Of a stretch of DNA of 64,000 nucleotides, positions 44,525-53,627 are shown piece by piece. A program made the position numbers and the translations under genes. The DNA comes from Endozoicomonas sp965198415 (GTDB taxonomy: Bacteria > Pseudomonadota > Gammaproteobacteria > Pseudomonadales > Endozoicomonadaceae). The notes under the pieces are model-generated. The model worked only from the letters and a program-made list of their open reading frames with translations, had not been told where the DNA came from and searched no databases. Positions within the stretch are counted from its first letter, which is position 1. Each line of letters starts with the position of its first letter. The DNA lies in the NCBI GenBank assembly GCA_965198415.1, contig CBDAPN010000028.1, forward strand, positions 372,001-436,000, read 5' to 3'.

Positions 44525-45400
44525 TCAGTGGCCGTAATAGCTCTTAATTAACCGCGACAGTGTTCCTCGCCAAGGTCGGTTGTGGACGCCAAAGGTACTG
44601 AGGATTTTTCGACAGGAGAGTGTCGCATTAGCTGGAGGTTGAATACCCTCGCGTTCGCTGAGCTTATCCATCCTTAACTTGCGAATCTTCAGGTGCTGAT
44701 ACTGAGAAGCTTCCGAGATCACGATTTCGGCAAAGTGATTTTCTGAAACTGGCTCCGCACCGGCATAGTGGTACGTTCCCCAAGCCTCAGCACCACAGGC
44801 GAGTTGTTGCACAATGGCAACAATGACCCGGGCGGCGTCTTCACAGGGTGTTGGGCATCCCTGCTGATCGGAGACGACAGCCACCTCTTGCTCATGGCTG
44901 ATTTCATCCAGCAAATGTTTTAGCAGGTTAGTGCGCTTATGGCTGATCACCCAAGATAAACGCAGAATAATATGCCGTGGGCAGCGTGTGCTGATCTGCT
45001 GTTCAGCCTGCCAGCGACTGGTGGCGAGTACACCGCAGGGGTTGGGGATGTCTTTTTCGGTGTATGCCTCTTTTTTGTTGCCATCAAAAACCCGGTAAGT
45101 TGAAATATAAACGAGAATGGCATTGTATTGCTGGCAGCAGTCCGCCAATATGGCGATGGCGTCCCGGTTGATTCGAAAGCAGCGCGAGGGTTCATTTTCT
45201 GCTCTTAATGGGTCGTTGTAACTGGCGCAGCTGATGACGATGTTTGGCTGGTGCGTTTTAATGTACGCATCAATGGTGTCTGGCTGTTCGAGGTTCAGCT
45301 CTGATTTTGTGGGAGCAAGGCAGAGGATTTCTTTGTCCTGCAGCAGCTGTTGCACGTCTTGCCCGATCAGTCCGGAGCCGCCAATTAATAATATTTTCAT
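44525..45400 (-). CDS. RmlD-like (dTDP-4-dehydrorhamnose reductase family) SDR, active-site variant
   Basis: A 291-residue protein with the N-terminal Rossmann motif ILLIGGSGLIGQDV and the RmlD features SELNLEQPDTI, NIVISCASYNDPLRAENEP, NRDAIAILADCCQQYNAILVYIST, VFDGNKKEAYTE and VSDQQGCPTP. The usual catalytic YxxxK is not present: the matching position reads NPCGVLATSRWQAE. In the preceding strand, the STDYVFDG of relatives is replaced by STYRVFDG. It may therefore be a non-catalytic relative or act on another substrate. No other rhamnose or polysaccharide genes are nearby, so it is unlikely to belong to an O-antigen cluster here. It is transcribed away from the kinase gene. Confidence 0.82.
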   Translation of the reverse strand: MKILLIGGSGLIGQDVQQLLQDKEILCLAPTKSELNLEQPDTIDAYIKTHQPNIVISCASYNDPLRAENEPSRCFRINRDAIAILADCCQQYNAILVYISTYRVFDGNKKEAYTEKDIPNPCGVLATSRWQAEQQISTRCPRHIILRLSWVISHKRTNLLKHLLDEISHEQEVAVVSDQQGCPTPCEDAARVIVAIVQQLACGAEAWGTYHYAGAEPVSENHFAEIVISEASQYQHLKIRKLRMDKLSEREGIQPPANATLSCRKILSTFGVHNRPWRGTLSRLIKSYYGH

Positions 45401-45937
45401 AGGCCCAACGCTTGCGTTAATGTTCTCATATCAATGATTGCCAGAGGGCTGGCGCATCCAGACGGTCTCTGTGGCAAAAGCCAGTTGCACGCATTACCCC
45501 ATATTCTCAAGCACTTCTCAATAGCTTTCCAGCTCAGTCAATATATTAAAGGAGAAGTACGGGCGCCTTTGCGAAATATGCGGTTTGGCAGTCTGTTTTG
45601 TGTCTGTGAGTTTTTTTGCAGCACTTTGCAGCGTAAATTTTGTTCAAAGATCGCGGTGGTTAACTTGCTGTCGAAAATCCTCTGTCGGCTGGCTGTTCTG
45701 CCCGGGCGCTTTACGATCGCCTCCCCGCTTCGCAGCGATGCTGATAAAAGTAGAAGTTATAGCAGGTTAGGCTGGTTATTTCGGTCTATTTTTACAGCGG
45801 TTGCGGCCTGTTTTTTGCCGTTGCGTATAAAACGTACTTAAATCGCAATAAAATTTCACAACTTGCTGCCACCATCGCCAAAGGCTGCTCCCGCAATCTC
45901 ACGATATGAACTTCTTGAATACCAGGGTCCACTGACA
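45401..45937. other. Intergenic region before the sensor kinase
   Basis: About 540 bases between divergent genes. A 135-codon + strand frame (45434-45841) has odd composition (many Cys, Arg and Leu), no ribosome site and no recognised family, so I treat it as noncoding. No terminators or operators were recognised. Confidence 0.5.
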
Positions 45938-47482
45938 ATGTATTTGGCCGACGCTCCAACAGACAAACAAGAAGAACGAATTCTTCTTGTGGATGATAAC
46001 CCGACCAATTTGCAAGTTTTGCTGCAAACCCTAAGTGGTCGCGGCTATAAGCTACTCATTGCCAAAAATGGTGATAGCGCGCTGAGGATTGCTGCTAAGG
46101 CACATCCGGCTCTGGTATTGCTGGATATCATGATGCCCGGCATCAACGGCTATGAAGTCTGTCGTCGTTTAAAAGAGAGCACCGAAACCCGAGATATTAC
46201 GGTTATTTTTCTCTCCGCACTGGACGACACCAAAGACAAAGTAAGGGGGCTCGAAACCGGTGCGGTCGATTTTATATCCAAGCCGTTTCAGGCAGAAGAG
46301 GTCATTGCAAGGGTTCAGACCCAGCTAAAAATCCATAAACTGGAGCAGGCACTCTCGGCGAGAAATCGTGAGCTCGAAGCCGATAAAGCTCGCATTCTGG
46401 AGAGCATGAATGAGGGAATATTCGGCCTTGATCGTTTAGGGCAGATTAAATTTGCTAATCCTGCGTCGTCTTTTATGACCGGGTGGTCTATTGAAGAGTT
46501 GACGGGTAAGAATCTGATCCAGTTGATGCAGGGAGAGGTTACAGGCCCATTGGCACCGATTGAAGTTTCGCTGCACAAAGGGGTGAGTAAAACGGTGGAG
46601 AACGCCAGCTTCCTGCACAGTGATGGCACCACCTTTCCCATTGATTACTCCTGCACTCCCATTATGGAAAACGGTGAGCCTAACGGCGTGGTGGTGGTTT
46701 TTCGTGATATTTCTGAGAAAAAGCGCCAACAGCAGGCGCTGCAAAAAGCCCTTGATGAACTGGAAAGCCAAAAGGAGCAGCTGACCCACGTTTCCCGCTT
46801 GAGCACCATGGGAGAGATGGCAGCGGGCTTTGCCCATGAAGTCAACCAACCGCTGACCGCTATTTCCAATTACGCTCAAGTGGGCAGAAGGGTGTTGGCA
46901 AGGTTGCAACTTGAAGAGGACTTTGGACTGTCTGAGGCGATGGAGAAGATCAACACTCAGGCCCGGCGCGCCGGTGAGATAATCGCCCGCATTCGCTCGT
47001 TTGTGAAAAAGCCGGATCATGTGCTTGGTAGTGTGGACCCCAATCGTTTGATTAAAGACACCTACAAGCTGGCGGAAGTGGATGCCCGCAATAACCACAT
47101 TCAAATTCATCTTGAGCAAGAAGAAGGGTTGCCGGATGTCAAAGTTGACCCCGTGCAGATTCAACAGGTGGCTCTGAATCTGATTCGCAACGCCATGGAA
47201 GCGATGCGGGATATGGAAACCAGCAAAATCGGGGTTTATGTGCGTACCGAGCGCGATGGAGAAAATTTTGTAAAAGTGTCGGTGGTTGACCGTGGCTACG
47301 GCTTGGCGGATGACGCCGAAACCAAACTGTTTACCCCGTTTTACACCACCAAACCCGATGGGATGGGCATTGGCCTGACGGTTTGTCACTCCATTATTCA
47401 GTCCCATGGTGGTCGATTGACGTTCACCCGCAACCCCGAGGGCGGCACTATTTTTGAATTTACCATGCCAATTGCAGACTGA
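45938..47482 (+). CDS. Response-regulator/PAS/histidine kinase protein
   Basis: A 514-residue cytoplasmic signalling protein with the receiver domain first. REC covers about residues 10-130 (ILLVDDNPTN, phospho-acceptor Asp63 in LLDIMMPG, ISKPF). A coiled linker and a PAS domain (about 150-270) follow. Next is HisKA with His300 in FAHEVNQPLTAISNY, then HATPase_c (NLIRNAMEAM, DRGYGL, FTPFYTTKPDGMGIGLTVC). No membrane span is seen. A REC domain in front of a kinase suggests that its activity is tuned by another kinase. There is no adjacent output regulator. ATG at 45938 starts just before REC. An upstream in-frame start (45863) would add 25 unconserved residues. Confidence 0.9.
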   Translation: MYLADAPTDKQEERILLVDDNPTNLQVLLQTLSGRGYKLLIAKNGDSALRIAAKAHPALVLLDIMMPGINGYEVCRRLKESTETRDITVIFLSALDDTKDKVRGLETGAVDFISKPFQAEEVIARVQTQLKIHKLEQALSARNRELEADKARILESMNEGIFGLDRLGQIKFANPASSFMTGWSIEELTGKNLIQLMQGEVTGPLAPIEVSLHKGVSKTVENASFLHSDGTTFPIDYSCTPIMENGEPNGVVVVFRDISEKKRQQQALQKALDELESQKEQLTHVSRLSTMGEMAAGFAHEVNQPLTAISNYAQVGRRVLARLQLEEDFGLSEAMEKINTQARRAGEIIARIRSFVKKPDHVLGSVDPNRLIKDTYKLAEVDARNNHIQIHLEQEEGLPDVKVDPVQIQQVALNLIRNAMEAMRDMETSKIGVYVRTERDGENFVKVSVVDRGYGLADDAETKLFTPFYTTKPDGMGIGLTVCHSIIQSHGGRLTFTRNPEGGTIFEFTMPIAD

Positions 47483-47521
47483 TACCATGACCGAATTATT
47501 GACTATGCAGGAGAAGATAAG

Positions 47522-48784
47522 GTGTCTGATCAAGTGACCCGGTACATGCACGGCCTTGGCCACCAAGCCAGACAAGCCAGCATTAGCATGGCCACAGCCG
47601 ATACGGCTTTGAAAAACCGAGCCTTGCTGGCCATCGCCGACGCCCTTGAGGCGAACCGTGGGCAACTGAAGCAGGAGAACCGTCGAGACCTCGAAGGAGG
47701 TCGTGAGCGAGGTCTTGATGCGGCCATGCTCGACCGCCTCGAACTCACCGACCAGCGAATTGACACCATGATCGAAGGGCTCAAGCAGGTGGCCGCGTTG
47801 CCAGACCCTATTGGCACCATTGACGACCTGAAATACGTCCCCAGCGGGATTCAGGTGGGAAAAATGCGGGTTCCTCTTGGGGTGGTTGGCATCATTTATG
47901 AGTCGCGGCCCAATGTGACGGTAGAGGCCGCCAGTCTCTGTCTTAAATCGGGTAATGCGGTTATTTTGCGTGGTGGCAGTGAAGCTATCCACTCCAATAA
48001 AGCCATTGCTCGCTGTGTTCAACAGGGGCTAGAAGCAGCAGAGCTGCCAAAAGATGCGGTGCAGGTGGTGGAAACTGTTGACCGTAGTGCCGTTGGTGCA
48101 TTGATTAGTATGCCGGATTATGTCGACGTGATCGTGCCTCGCGGCGGCAAAGGATTGATTGAGCGCATCAGTGCTGAAGCACGGGTGCCGGTTATCAAGC
48201 ATTTGGACGGCATTTGCCATGTCTATCTTGATGACCGGGCGGACATGACAAAAGCCGTTGCCATTGCCATGAACGCCAAGACCCACCGTTATGGGGTGTG
48301 CAATGCGATGGAAACGCTGCTGGTCCACACCGAAGTTGCAAAACCGCTGCTGCAGCAGCTTGGTGAGCTTTACGCAGAAAAAGGCGTTGAGTTGCGCGGC
48401 TGCCCGAGCACCTGTGAAATTATCCCCAGCGCAAAGGCTGCTACAGAAGAGGACTGGTCTGAAGAGTACCTTGGCCCGGTTCTGTCAATCAAAGTCGTGT
48501 CGGATATGGGGGCTGCCATCAGTCATATTAATCGCTACGGCTCCCATCATACGGACGCCATTGTTACCGAAGACTTCACCCGTGCCCGACGCTTTCTGCG
48601 GGAAGTGGATTCGAGCTCGGTAATGGTGAACGCCTCCACCCGTTTTGCTGATGGTTTTGAGTATGGGCTAGGTGCTGAAATTGGCATCTCCACGGATAAA
48701 ATCCACGCCCGGGGCCCGGTAGGGCTTGAAGGGCTGACATCGCAGAAATATGTGGTGTTCGGTGATGGCCACATTCGGCAATAG
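47522..48784 (+). CDS. proA: Gamma-glutamyl phosphate reductase
   Basis: A 420-residue enzyme of proline biosynthesis that reduces glutamyl-5-phosphate to glutamate semialdehyde with NADPH. Motifs include VPLGVVGIIYESRPNVTVEA, CLKSGNAVILRGGSEA, VPRGGKGLIERISAEARVPV, IKHLDGICHVY and the catalytic Cys260 in RYGVCNAMETLLVH. The C-terminal part has SSSVMVNASTRFADGFEYGLGAEIGISTDKIHARGPVGLE. GTG at 47522 has AGGAG at suitable spacing. proB is not adjacent. In many gammaproteobacteria proA is followed by nadD and rsfS; here the next gene is rsfS and nadD is missing. Confidence 0.96.
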   Translation: MSDQVTRYMHGLGHQARQASISMATADTALKNRALLAIADALEANRGQLKQENRRDLEGGRERGLDAAMLDRLELTDQRIDTMIEGLKQVAALPDPIGTIDDLKYVPSGIQVGKMRVPLGVVGIIYESRPNVTVEAASLCLKSGNAVILRGGSEAIHSNKAIARCVQQGLEAAELPKDAVQVVETVDRSAVGALISMPDYVDVIVPRGGKGLIERISAEARVPVIKHLDGICHVYLDDRADMTKAVAIAMNAKTHRYGVCNAMETLLVHTEVAKPLLQQLGELYAEKGVELRGCPSTCEIIPSAKAATEEDWSEEYLGPVLSIKVVSDMGAAISHINRYGSHHTDAIVTEDFTRARRFLREVDSSSVMVNASTRFADGFEYGLGAEIGISTDKIHARGPVGLEGLTSQKYVVFGDGHIRQ

Positions 48785-48984
48785 TTTCTTTAGCGTGGAT
48801 TGGCAGTCAGTAGGGGATTACCCGCGATAGCCACTATCAGGCGTTGACATCTGTGATCAATATTGAGAGCCTGCGCGAACTTTATTGCCACACTCACCAT
48901 GATTAACCCGAATTACCTACCCGATTCGTTTTCAGAGTGAGGCAATCCATTATTAATTGAGAGGGGTCAGTAAAGAGGTCAATT

Positions 48985-49332
48985 TTGCAGTTTACTAAAT
49001 TGAAACAGCTTGTAGTTGAAGCGATCGAAGACTTGAAAGGCGATGATATCACCTGTCTGAATGTGGCAGGCCAAACCAGCGTCACCGACTGTATGGTCAT
49101 CGCCTGTGGTACATCCAACCGCCATGTAAAATCCCTGGCTGATAACGTGATTGACCAGTGCAAGAAAAACGGTGTTCGCCCCCTCGGGGTTGAAGGGCAG
49201 GATAAAGCCGAATGGGTGCTGGTGGACCTAGGCGACGTGGTGGTTCACCTGATGCTGCCGGCAACCCGTCAGTTCTATGACCTTGAGCGGCTCTGGGATA
49301 ACGCGGACATGGTCACTGCCGGGCAGTCCTGA
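48985..49332 (+). CDS. rsfS: Ribosome silencing factor RsfS
   Basis: A 115-residue protein of the RsfS (YbeB/Iojap) family that binds ribosomal protein uL14 and blocks subunit joining in slow growth. Family positions are visible: LKGDDITCLNV, SVTDCMVIACGTSNRHVKSLADNV, PLGVEGQDKAEWVLVDLGDVVVHLMLPATRQFYDLERLW. The start is TTG at 48985 with AGAGG seven bases upstream; no ATG lies near. Its stop overlaps the rlmH start by one base (TGATG), so the two are translationally coupled. Confidence 0.96.
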   Translation: MQFTKLKQLVVEAIEDLKGDDITCLNVAGQTSVTDCMVIACGTSNRHVKSLADNVIDQCKKNGVRPLGVEGQDKAEWVLVDLGDVVVHLMLPATRQFYDLERLWDNADMVTAGQS

Positions 49333-49799
49333 TGCGGGTTCGACTCATCACCGTTGGCTCAAAAATGCCTGAGTGGGTTGTCGCAGGTTATCAGGAGTAC
49401 AGTCGTCGTCTTGGTCCGCAGGTGCGGCTTGAACTGGTTGAAATCCCCCTTAACCGGCGCAGTAAAGGTGCTAATGTCAGTCGGCTGCAAGAAAAAGAAG
49501 CCGTGCAAATGCTGGCTGCTGTTGGTGCTGGTGACTTAATCGTCACTCTGGAGGTTGGGGGCAAGGCCTGGAGCACTGAGCAGCTGGCTGAGAACATGGA
49601 CGACTGGCTACAAAGTGGCCGTAATATTAGCCTACTGGTGGGGGGGCCTGAAGGCCTGCACGCTGCCTGCCTGAGCAAAGCCAATCTGCGCTGGTCGTTG
49701 TCGGCACTGACGTTGCCGCACCCGCTGGTTCGGGTGGTGGTGGCAGAGCAGATTTACCGGGCCTGGAGCATTCTGTGTAATCATCCATATCACAAGTAA
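49332..49799 (+). CDS. rlmH: 23S rRNA pseudouridine-1915 N3-methyltransferase
   Basis: A 155-residue SPOUT-class methyltransferase that methylates pseudouridine 1915 of 23S rRNA. It opens MRVRLITVGSKMPEWV. The AdoMet-binding knot shows LLVGGPEGLHAAC and LRWSLSALTLPHPLVRVVVAEQIYRAWSILCNHPYHK, the conserved C-terminal end, with the usual His-Lys terminus. Length matches the Escherichia coli protein. It overlaps rsfS by one base and is followed 73 bases later by mrdA. Confidence 0.97.
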   Translation: MRVRLITVGSKMPEWVVAGYQEYSRRLGPQVRLELVEIPLNRRSKGANVSRLQEKEAVQMLAAVGAGDLIVTLEVGGKAWSTEQLAENMDDWLQSGRNISLLVGGPEGLHAACLSKANLRWSLSALTLPHPLVRVVVAEQIYRAWSILCNHPYHK

Positions 49800-49872
49800 T
49801 TGGCAACCTATCACGAGGGCGCTGTGCTTCGGCAGCCTCCCGGAATCATAAGACGAATGACTGAGAAATAAG

Positions 49873-51735
49873 ATGCCGCAGGATACTTTCAAGGATCATG
49901 GGGCAGAGAAACGGCTGGTCAGTATCCGCATTTGGGTGGCCATCGGGTTTATGATGCTTCTTGTTGTAGGGCTCATTTCCCGCCTGTTTTATCTTCAGGT
50001 GGTGCGCTATAACGATCTGTCCACGCAATCGGATGAAAACCGCGTTCTGGTGCAGCCAATACCGCCCACCCGTGGGCTTATCTATGACACCAACGGCAAG
50101 CTGCTGGCGGTGAACGAACCTACTCACATTTTGTCCATTGTGCGTGAACAGACTACCGACCTTGAGCGCTTACTGGACGATATTCACCAGCTGCTCCCAT
50201 TAACAGAAAGTGAAAGGAAGCGTTTTGAACAGCGGGTAAAACGGCGCAGACCCTATGAAGCGGTGCCGCTGAAGTTTAATCTGACCGCTGAAGAAATTGC
50301 CCTGATCTCTGTGAACCTGTTCCGGTTGCCCGGAGTGGACATCAATGCAGAGTTAATCCGCCGATACCCGCAAGGCCAGGCGTTCGCCCACAGTATCGGC
50401 TATGTAGGGCGCATCAACGACAAAGACCTGCGCCGCCTGGACTCCACCCTTTATTCTGGCACTCACACTACGGGCAAAATTGGCATTGAGCGCTCCTATG
50501 AGTCCGTCTTATTGGGTAAGCCTGGTTATCAGGAGGTGGAAACCAACGCCCGTGGTCGTGTGTTGCGAGTTCTGAAAAGCGTCAGCCCGCAGGCTGGCAA
50601 GGATATCAACCTCTATCTGGATTCCGATCTGCAAAAAGTAGCCATTGACGCGATTAACGGCCGCCGGGGTGCGCTGGTGGCCATGGACCCGAACACCGGG
50701 GGCGTTTTGGCTATGGCCAGTAATCCCTCCTTTGACCCAAACCTGTTTGTCACCGGCATTGACAGCAAAACGTATCGTGCCCTGAATAATGACATCGAAC
50801 GGCCATTGTATAATCGCGCTTCATTGGGGGAATACCCGCCAGCATCCACAGTCAAACCGATGATGGGGCTGGCTTTGCTGGCCAACGGTTTGGTAAAGCC
50901 TGAAGACAGAATTTTTGATAAAGGCTGGTTTCAATTACCAGGCAGCGACCACCGTTTTCGCAACTGGAAACGCTCTGGCCATGGCTGGGTTGATTTGAGT
51001 CAGTCCATCATCGTTTCTAACGATACCTACTTTTATCATCAGGCCGGTAAACTGGGTATTGATAATCTTTATGATTTTGCCAGTCAGTTTGGTTTTGGCC
51101 ACCGAACCGGCATCGACATTCGAGAGGAGCGCCCGGGATTACTGCCTTCGAGAGAGTGGAAGCGGGGCGCCTACGGCCAGCCTTGGTATCCTGGCGAAAC
51201 CGTGATTGCCATTATTGGTCAGGGCTATATGCTGGCAACGCCATTGCAGTTGGTTGAGTCTACCGCGCTGATTGCTAACCGGGGTAAGTACGTTCAGCCA
51301 AGGCTGGTGAAAGAAGATATTCCGGAAATTCAAGGCGAGTTTTGGGGGAAAGACATCAAAACTGACCACCGTCCAGAGTCCGATGCCCAAAACTGGGAGC
51401 TTATTATCGGGGCGATGGAAGATGTCATACACTCCCCGAGGGGAACGGCGAACTGGCGTATTGGGCGTGGGCTTAAATACCGCATGGCGGGTAAAACCGG
51501 TACTGCTCAGGTAGTGAGTATTGCCCAGGGTGAGGAGTACGATGCTGAAAAGCTCAAAGAGTTTGAGCGTGATCACAGTCTTTTTGTCGCTTTTGCCCCC
51601 GTGGACGATCCGCAAATTGCTGTGGCGGTGATTCTTGAAAACAGCAACGGCGCCTCAAATGTGGCCAGAAAAGTAATGGATTCTTATTTGTTGCCCCGCC
51701 TTAGCGCCAACATAAAAGGCAAAAAAAATGGCTAA
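49873..51735 (+). CDS. mrdA: Penicillin-binding protein 2, rod-elongation transpeptidase
   Basis: A 620-residue class B PBP. A single membrane anchor near residues 18-38 (IWVAIGFMMLLVVGLISRLF) precedes the periplasmic pedestal (RGLIYDTNGKLLAVNEPTH) and the transpeptidase domain. The three active-site motifs are visible: S325-T-V-K328 in YPPASTVKPM, S-N-D in SQSIIVSNDTYFYH, and KTG in AGKTGTAQVV. It cross-links lateral-wall peptidoglycan in the elongasome together with RodA (next gene, eight-base overlap). ATG at 49873 follows a weak ribosome site. Confidence 0.97.
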   Translation: MPQDTFKDHGAEKRLVSIRIWVAIGFMMLLVVGLISRLFYLQVVRYNDLSTQSDENRVLVQPIPPTRGLIYDTNGKLLAVNEPTHILSIVREQTTDLERLLDDIHQLLPLTESERKRFEQRVKRRRPYEAVPLKFNLTAEEIALISVNLFRLPGVDINAELIRRYPQGQAFAHSIGYVGRINDKDLRRLDSTLYSGTHTTGKIGIERSYESVLLGKPGYQEVETNARGRVLRVLKSVSPQAGKDINLYLDSDLQKVAIDAINGRRGALVAMDPNTGGVLAMASNPSFDPNLFVTGIDSKTYRALNNDIERPLYNRASLGEYPPASTVKPMMGLALLANGLVKPEDRIFDKGWFQLPGSDHRFRNWKRSGHGWVDLSQSIIVSNDTYFYHQAGKLGIDNLYDFASQFGFGHRTGIDIREERPGLLPSREWKRGAYGQPWYPGETVIAIIGQGYMLATPLQLVESTALIANRGKYVQPRLVKEDIPEIQGEFWGKDIKTDHRPESDAQNWELIIGAMEDVIHSPRGTANWRIGRGLKYRMAGKTGTAQVVSIAQGEEYDAEKLKEFERDHSLFVAFAPVDDPQIAVAVILENSNGASNVARKVMDSYLLPRLSANIKGKKNG

Positions 51736-52873
51736 TCAGGATTTTGTGCGCCAGATTGACCTTCACGGATTCGGTCGAGGCCCTGCCTTATCTATGCGCT
51801 GGCATATCGACTTTGTATTACTGGGGTTTCTTCTGCTGTTGTGCGGTGCCGGGTTATTTATTCTGTACAGTGCAACCGGGCGCGATATGTCAGTGGTTAT
51901 ACGTCAGGGAGCCTACCTGAGCGTTAGTATGATTGGCATGCTTATTATTGCCCAGATTCCGCCCCGGGTAATGATGCAGTGGGCGAAGTGGTTTTACCTT
52001 GGCGGTGTGCTGCTGTTATTGGCTGTGTTGTTTATGGGGGTAAGCTCCAAGGGAGCCCAGCGGTGGATACAGCTCCCCGGTTTTCGCTTTCAACCCTCGG
52101 AAGTGATCAAGTTAATCATGCCCATCACCATGGCAGCCTTTATGGCCAAACGACCCCTGCCACCTTCATTCAGAGATGTTGTATTGGCACTGTTGATTAT
52201 TGCCGTTCCGGTGCTGCTGATCGCTAAGCAGCCCGATTTGGGCACGTCGATTCTCATTGGGGCTTCGGGGATTTTTGTCCTGCTGCTGGCAGGGTTGCGT
52301 AAGCGTGTTATTTTTTCAGCGATCTGTCTTGCGGTACCTGCAGTTTATATTTTCTGGCAGTTTTTTATGTACGACTATCAGAAGCAACGGGTATTGACCT
52401 TCCTGAACCCGGAAAGCGACCCTTGGGGAGCTGGCTGGAATATTATTCAGTCCACCATTGCGATCGGCTCAGGCGGCCTTTATGGCAAGGGTTGGTTGCA
52501 GGGAACGCAGTCGCATCTGGATTTTTTGCCGGAAAGCCATACCGATTTTATTATTGCTGTTCTGGCCGAAGAGTTTGGCCTGATGGGCTGCCTGATCTTG
52601 TTGGCGCTCTATGCGTTAATTTTGGGTAGGGGGATTTTTATCACCCTCAATGCACAAACACTGTTTGGTCGTCTGCTGGCGGGCAGTGTGACGCTAACTT
52701 TCTTTGTTTATATCTTCGTGAACATCGGCATGGTGAGTGGTTTGTTGCCGGTGGTTGGAGTGCCTTTGCCAATGGTGAGTCGGGGAGGAACCTCGTTGCT
52801 AACCCTGTTGGCGGGGTTTGGGTTATTAATGTCGATTCATACGCACCGAACATTTTTGGGGGTTTCGCGGTAA
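51728..52873 (+). CDS. mrdB: Rod-shape peptidoglycan glycosyltransferase RodA
   Basis: A 381-residue SEDS protein with about ten membrane spans. Conserved pieces are GAQRWIQLPGFRFQPSEVIKL, KQPDLGTSILIGASG, the active-site loop GAGWNIIQSTIAIGSGGLYGKGWLQGTQSHLDFLPESHTDFIIAVLAEEFG, and GVPLPMVSRGGTSLLTLLAGFGLLMS. These identify RodA rather than FtsW. It polymerises glycan strands and pairs with PBP2 encoded just upstream, whose stop it overlaps by eight bases. A hairpin follows the stop. Confidence 0.97.
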   Translation: MANQDFVRQIDLHGFGRGPALSMRWHIDFVLLGFLLLLCGAGLFILYSATGRDMSVVIRQGAYLSVSMIGMLIIAQIPPRVMMQWAKWFYLGGVLLLLAVLFMGVSSKGAQRWIQLPGFRFQPSEVIKLIMPITMAAFMAKRPLPPSFRDVVLALLIIAVPVLLIAKQPDLGTSILIGASGIFVLLLAGLRKRVIFSAICLAVPAVYIFWQFFMYDYQKQRVLTFLNPESDPWGAGWNIIQSTIAIGSGGLYGKGWLQGTQSHLDFLPESHTDFIIAVLAEEFGLMGCLILLALYALILGRGIFITLNAQTLFGRLLAGSVTLTFFVYIFVNIGMVSGLLPVVGVPLPMVSRGGTSLLTLLAGFGLLMSIHTHRTFLGVSR

Positions 52874-52877
52874 AAGA

Positions 52878-52899
52878 AATCCGCCCAAAGGGGCGGATT
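52878..52899. terminator. Hairpin terminator after mrdB
   Basis: AATCCGCCC and GGGCGGATT form a perfect 9-bp stem with an AAAG loop five bases after the mrdB stop. A short T-containing tail (CATGGTTTTAC) follows. It also lies beyond the end of the convergent gene at 52920. Confidence 0.78.
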
Positions 52900-52919
52900 C
52901 ATGGTTTTACTTCTGCCAA

Positions 52920-53627
52920 TTAAGCCTGAGCAGCAGTTGTTACCACTGTTTGGCTTGTTTCATTATTTTGGTTAGTATGTTTTATTGTGACGTCAGTATT
53001 CGTGTCGTTAGATTTGAATGCTGAGGGGAACGGCACTGATTTGCGCCGGACAATCCTATCTACCACTTCAGTCTTTGCTACCAAAGCAACGCCCTTAAAC
53101 TCAGGTTTTTTCTCAGGGTTGTTGTTGTGAGCCTCATGTTTGGAAACACTAGTGACGTATTTTCCTTTTTTATTCAAAACTTTAAAGGCGGGCTCTGAAT
53201 ACGTGTGAGTTTTTTCATCATAACGCTCAATGTTTACGTATCCAGCTTGAGCAGCGTATGCAGTCCCATCTTCAAAATCCTCAAGGGTCAGCTGAAGCTG
53301 AGATTTCACATCAGATACTTCTTGCTGTGGACTTTCTGAGGCAGAAGGGCTGTTACCCATCTCAGGATTTACAGCTCTGCATTTACGTTCCAGTATGGTG
53401 CCGTCGAATATGCGGTCGTACAGTTTAACCAAAAAGTTACGAACTGTTTTGAGCTTATTGATACACCATTGCTTGAATTTTGCGTACGGGGTATCGTTGG
53501 TTGGAGCCGTAGCTGAGGTTTCTAATACAGCTTGATTCATATCTGAGACAGACTGACTGTTACTAAGAGTCTGTGTACTTTCAGATTGCATTACCGGGTT
53601 AGATGTTGGCATAGCTTCAGTTCTCAT
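52920..53627 (-). CDS. Unrecognised polar protein, possible secreted effector
   Basis: A 235-residue protein without a Sec signal. Residues 1-45 are rich in Ser, Thr, Gln and Asn. A basic amphipathic stretch follows (KFKQWCINKLKTVRNFLVKL), then an acidic linker. The C-terminal half has a repeated short pattern of strands (YVNIERYDEKTHTYSEPAFK) and ends with NETSQTVVTTAAQA. No family is recognised. A Ser/Thr-rich start is common in type III secreted proteins, but this is weak evidence. ATG at 53627 has AAGGAAG upstream at good spacing. The gene interrupts the usual mrdB-mltB neighbourhood, so it is probably an insertion into that cluster. Confidence 0.72.
   Translation of the reverse strand: MRTEAMPTSNPVMQSESTQTLSNSQSVSDMNQAVLETSATAPTNDTPYAKFKQWCINKLKTVRNFLVKLYDRIFDGTILERKCRAVNPEMGNSPSASESPQQEVSDVKSQLQLTLEDFEDGTAYAAQAGYVNIERYDEKTHTYSEPAFKVLNKKGKYVTSVSKHEAHNNNPEKKPEFKGVALVAKTEVVDRIVRRKSVPFPSAFKSNDTNTDVTIKHTNQNNETSQTVVTTAAQA

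Noticed and set aside
44525..45400. Assignment as true dTDP-rhamnose synthesis enzyme RmlD
   Set aside because: The YxxxK motif is missing and there are no other rhamnose genes in the window.
45434..45841. A 135-codon frame upstream of the kinase
   Set aside because: It has unusual Cys/Arg/Leu-rich composition, no ribosome site and no recognisable motif.
46436..48022. A 528-codon open frame on the minus strand opposite the kinase and proA
   Set aside because: It spans two well-supported + strand genes, has the His/Gly/Asn-rich composition of an antisense shadow, and shows no family motif.
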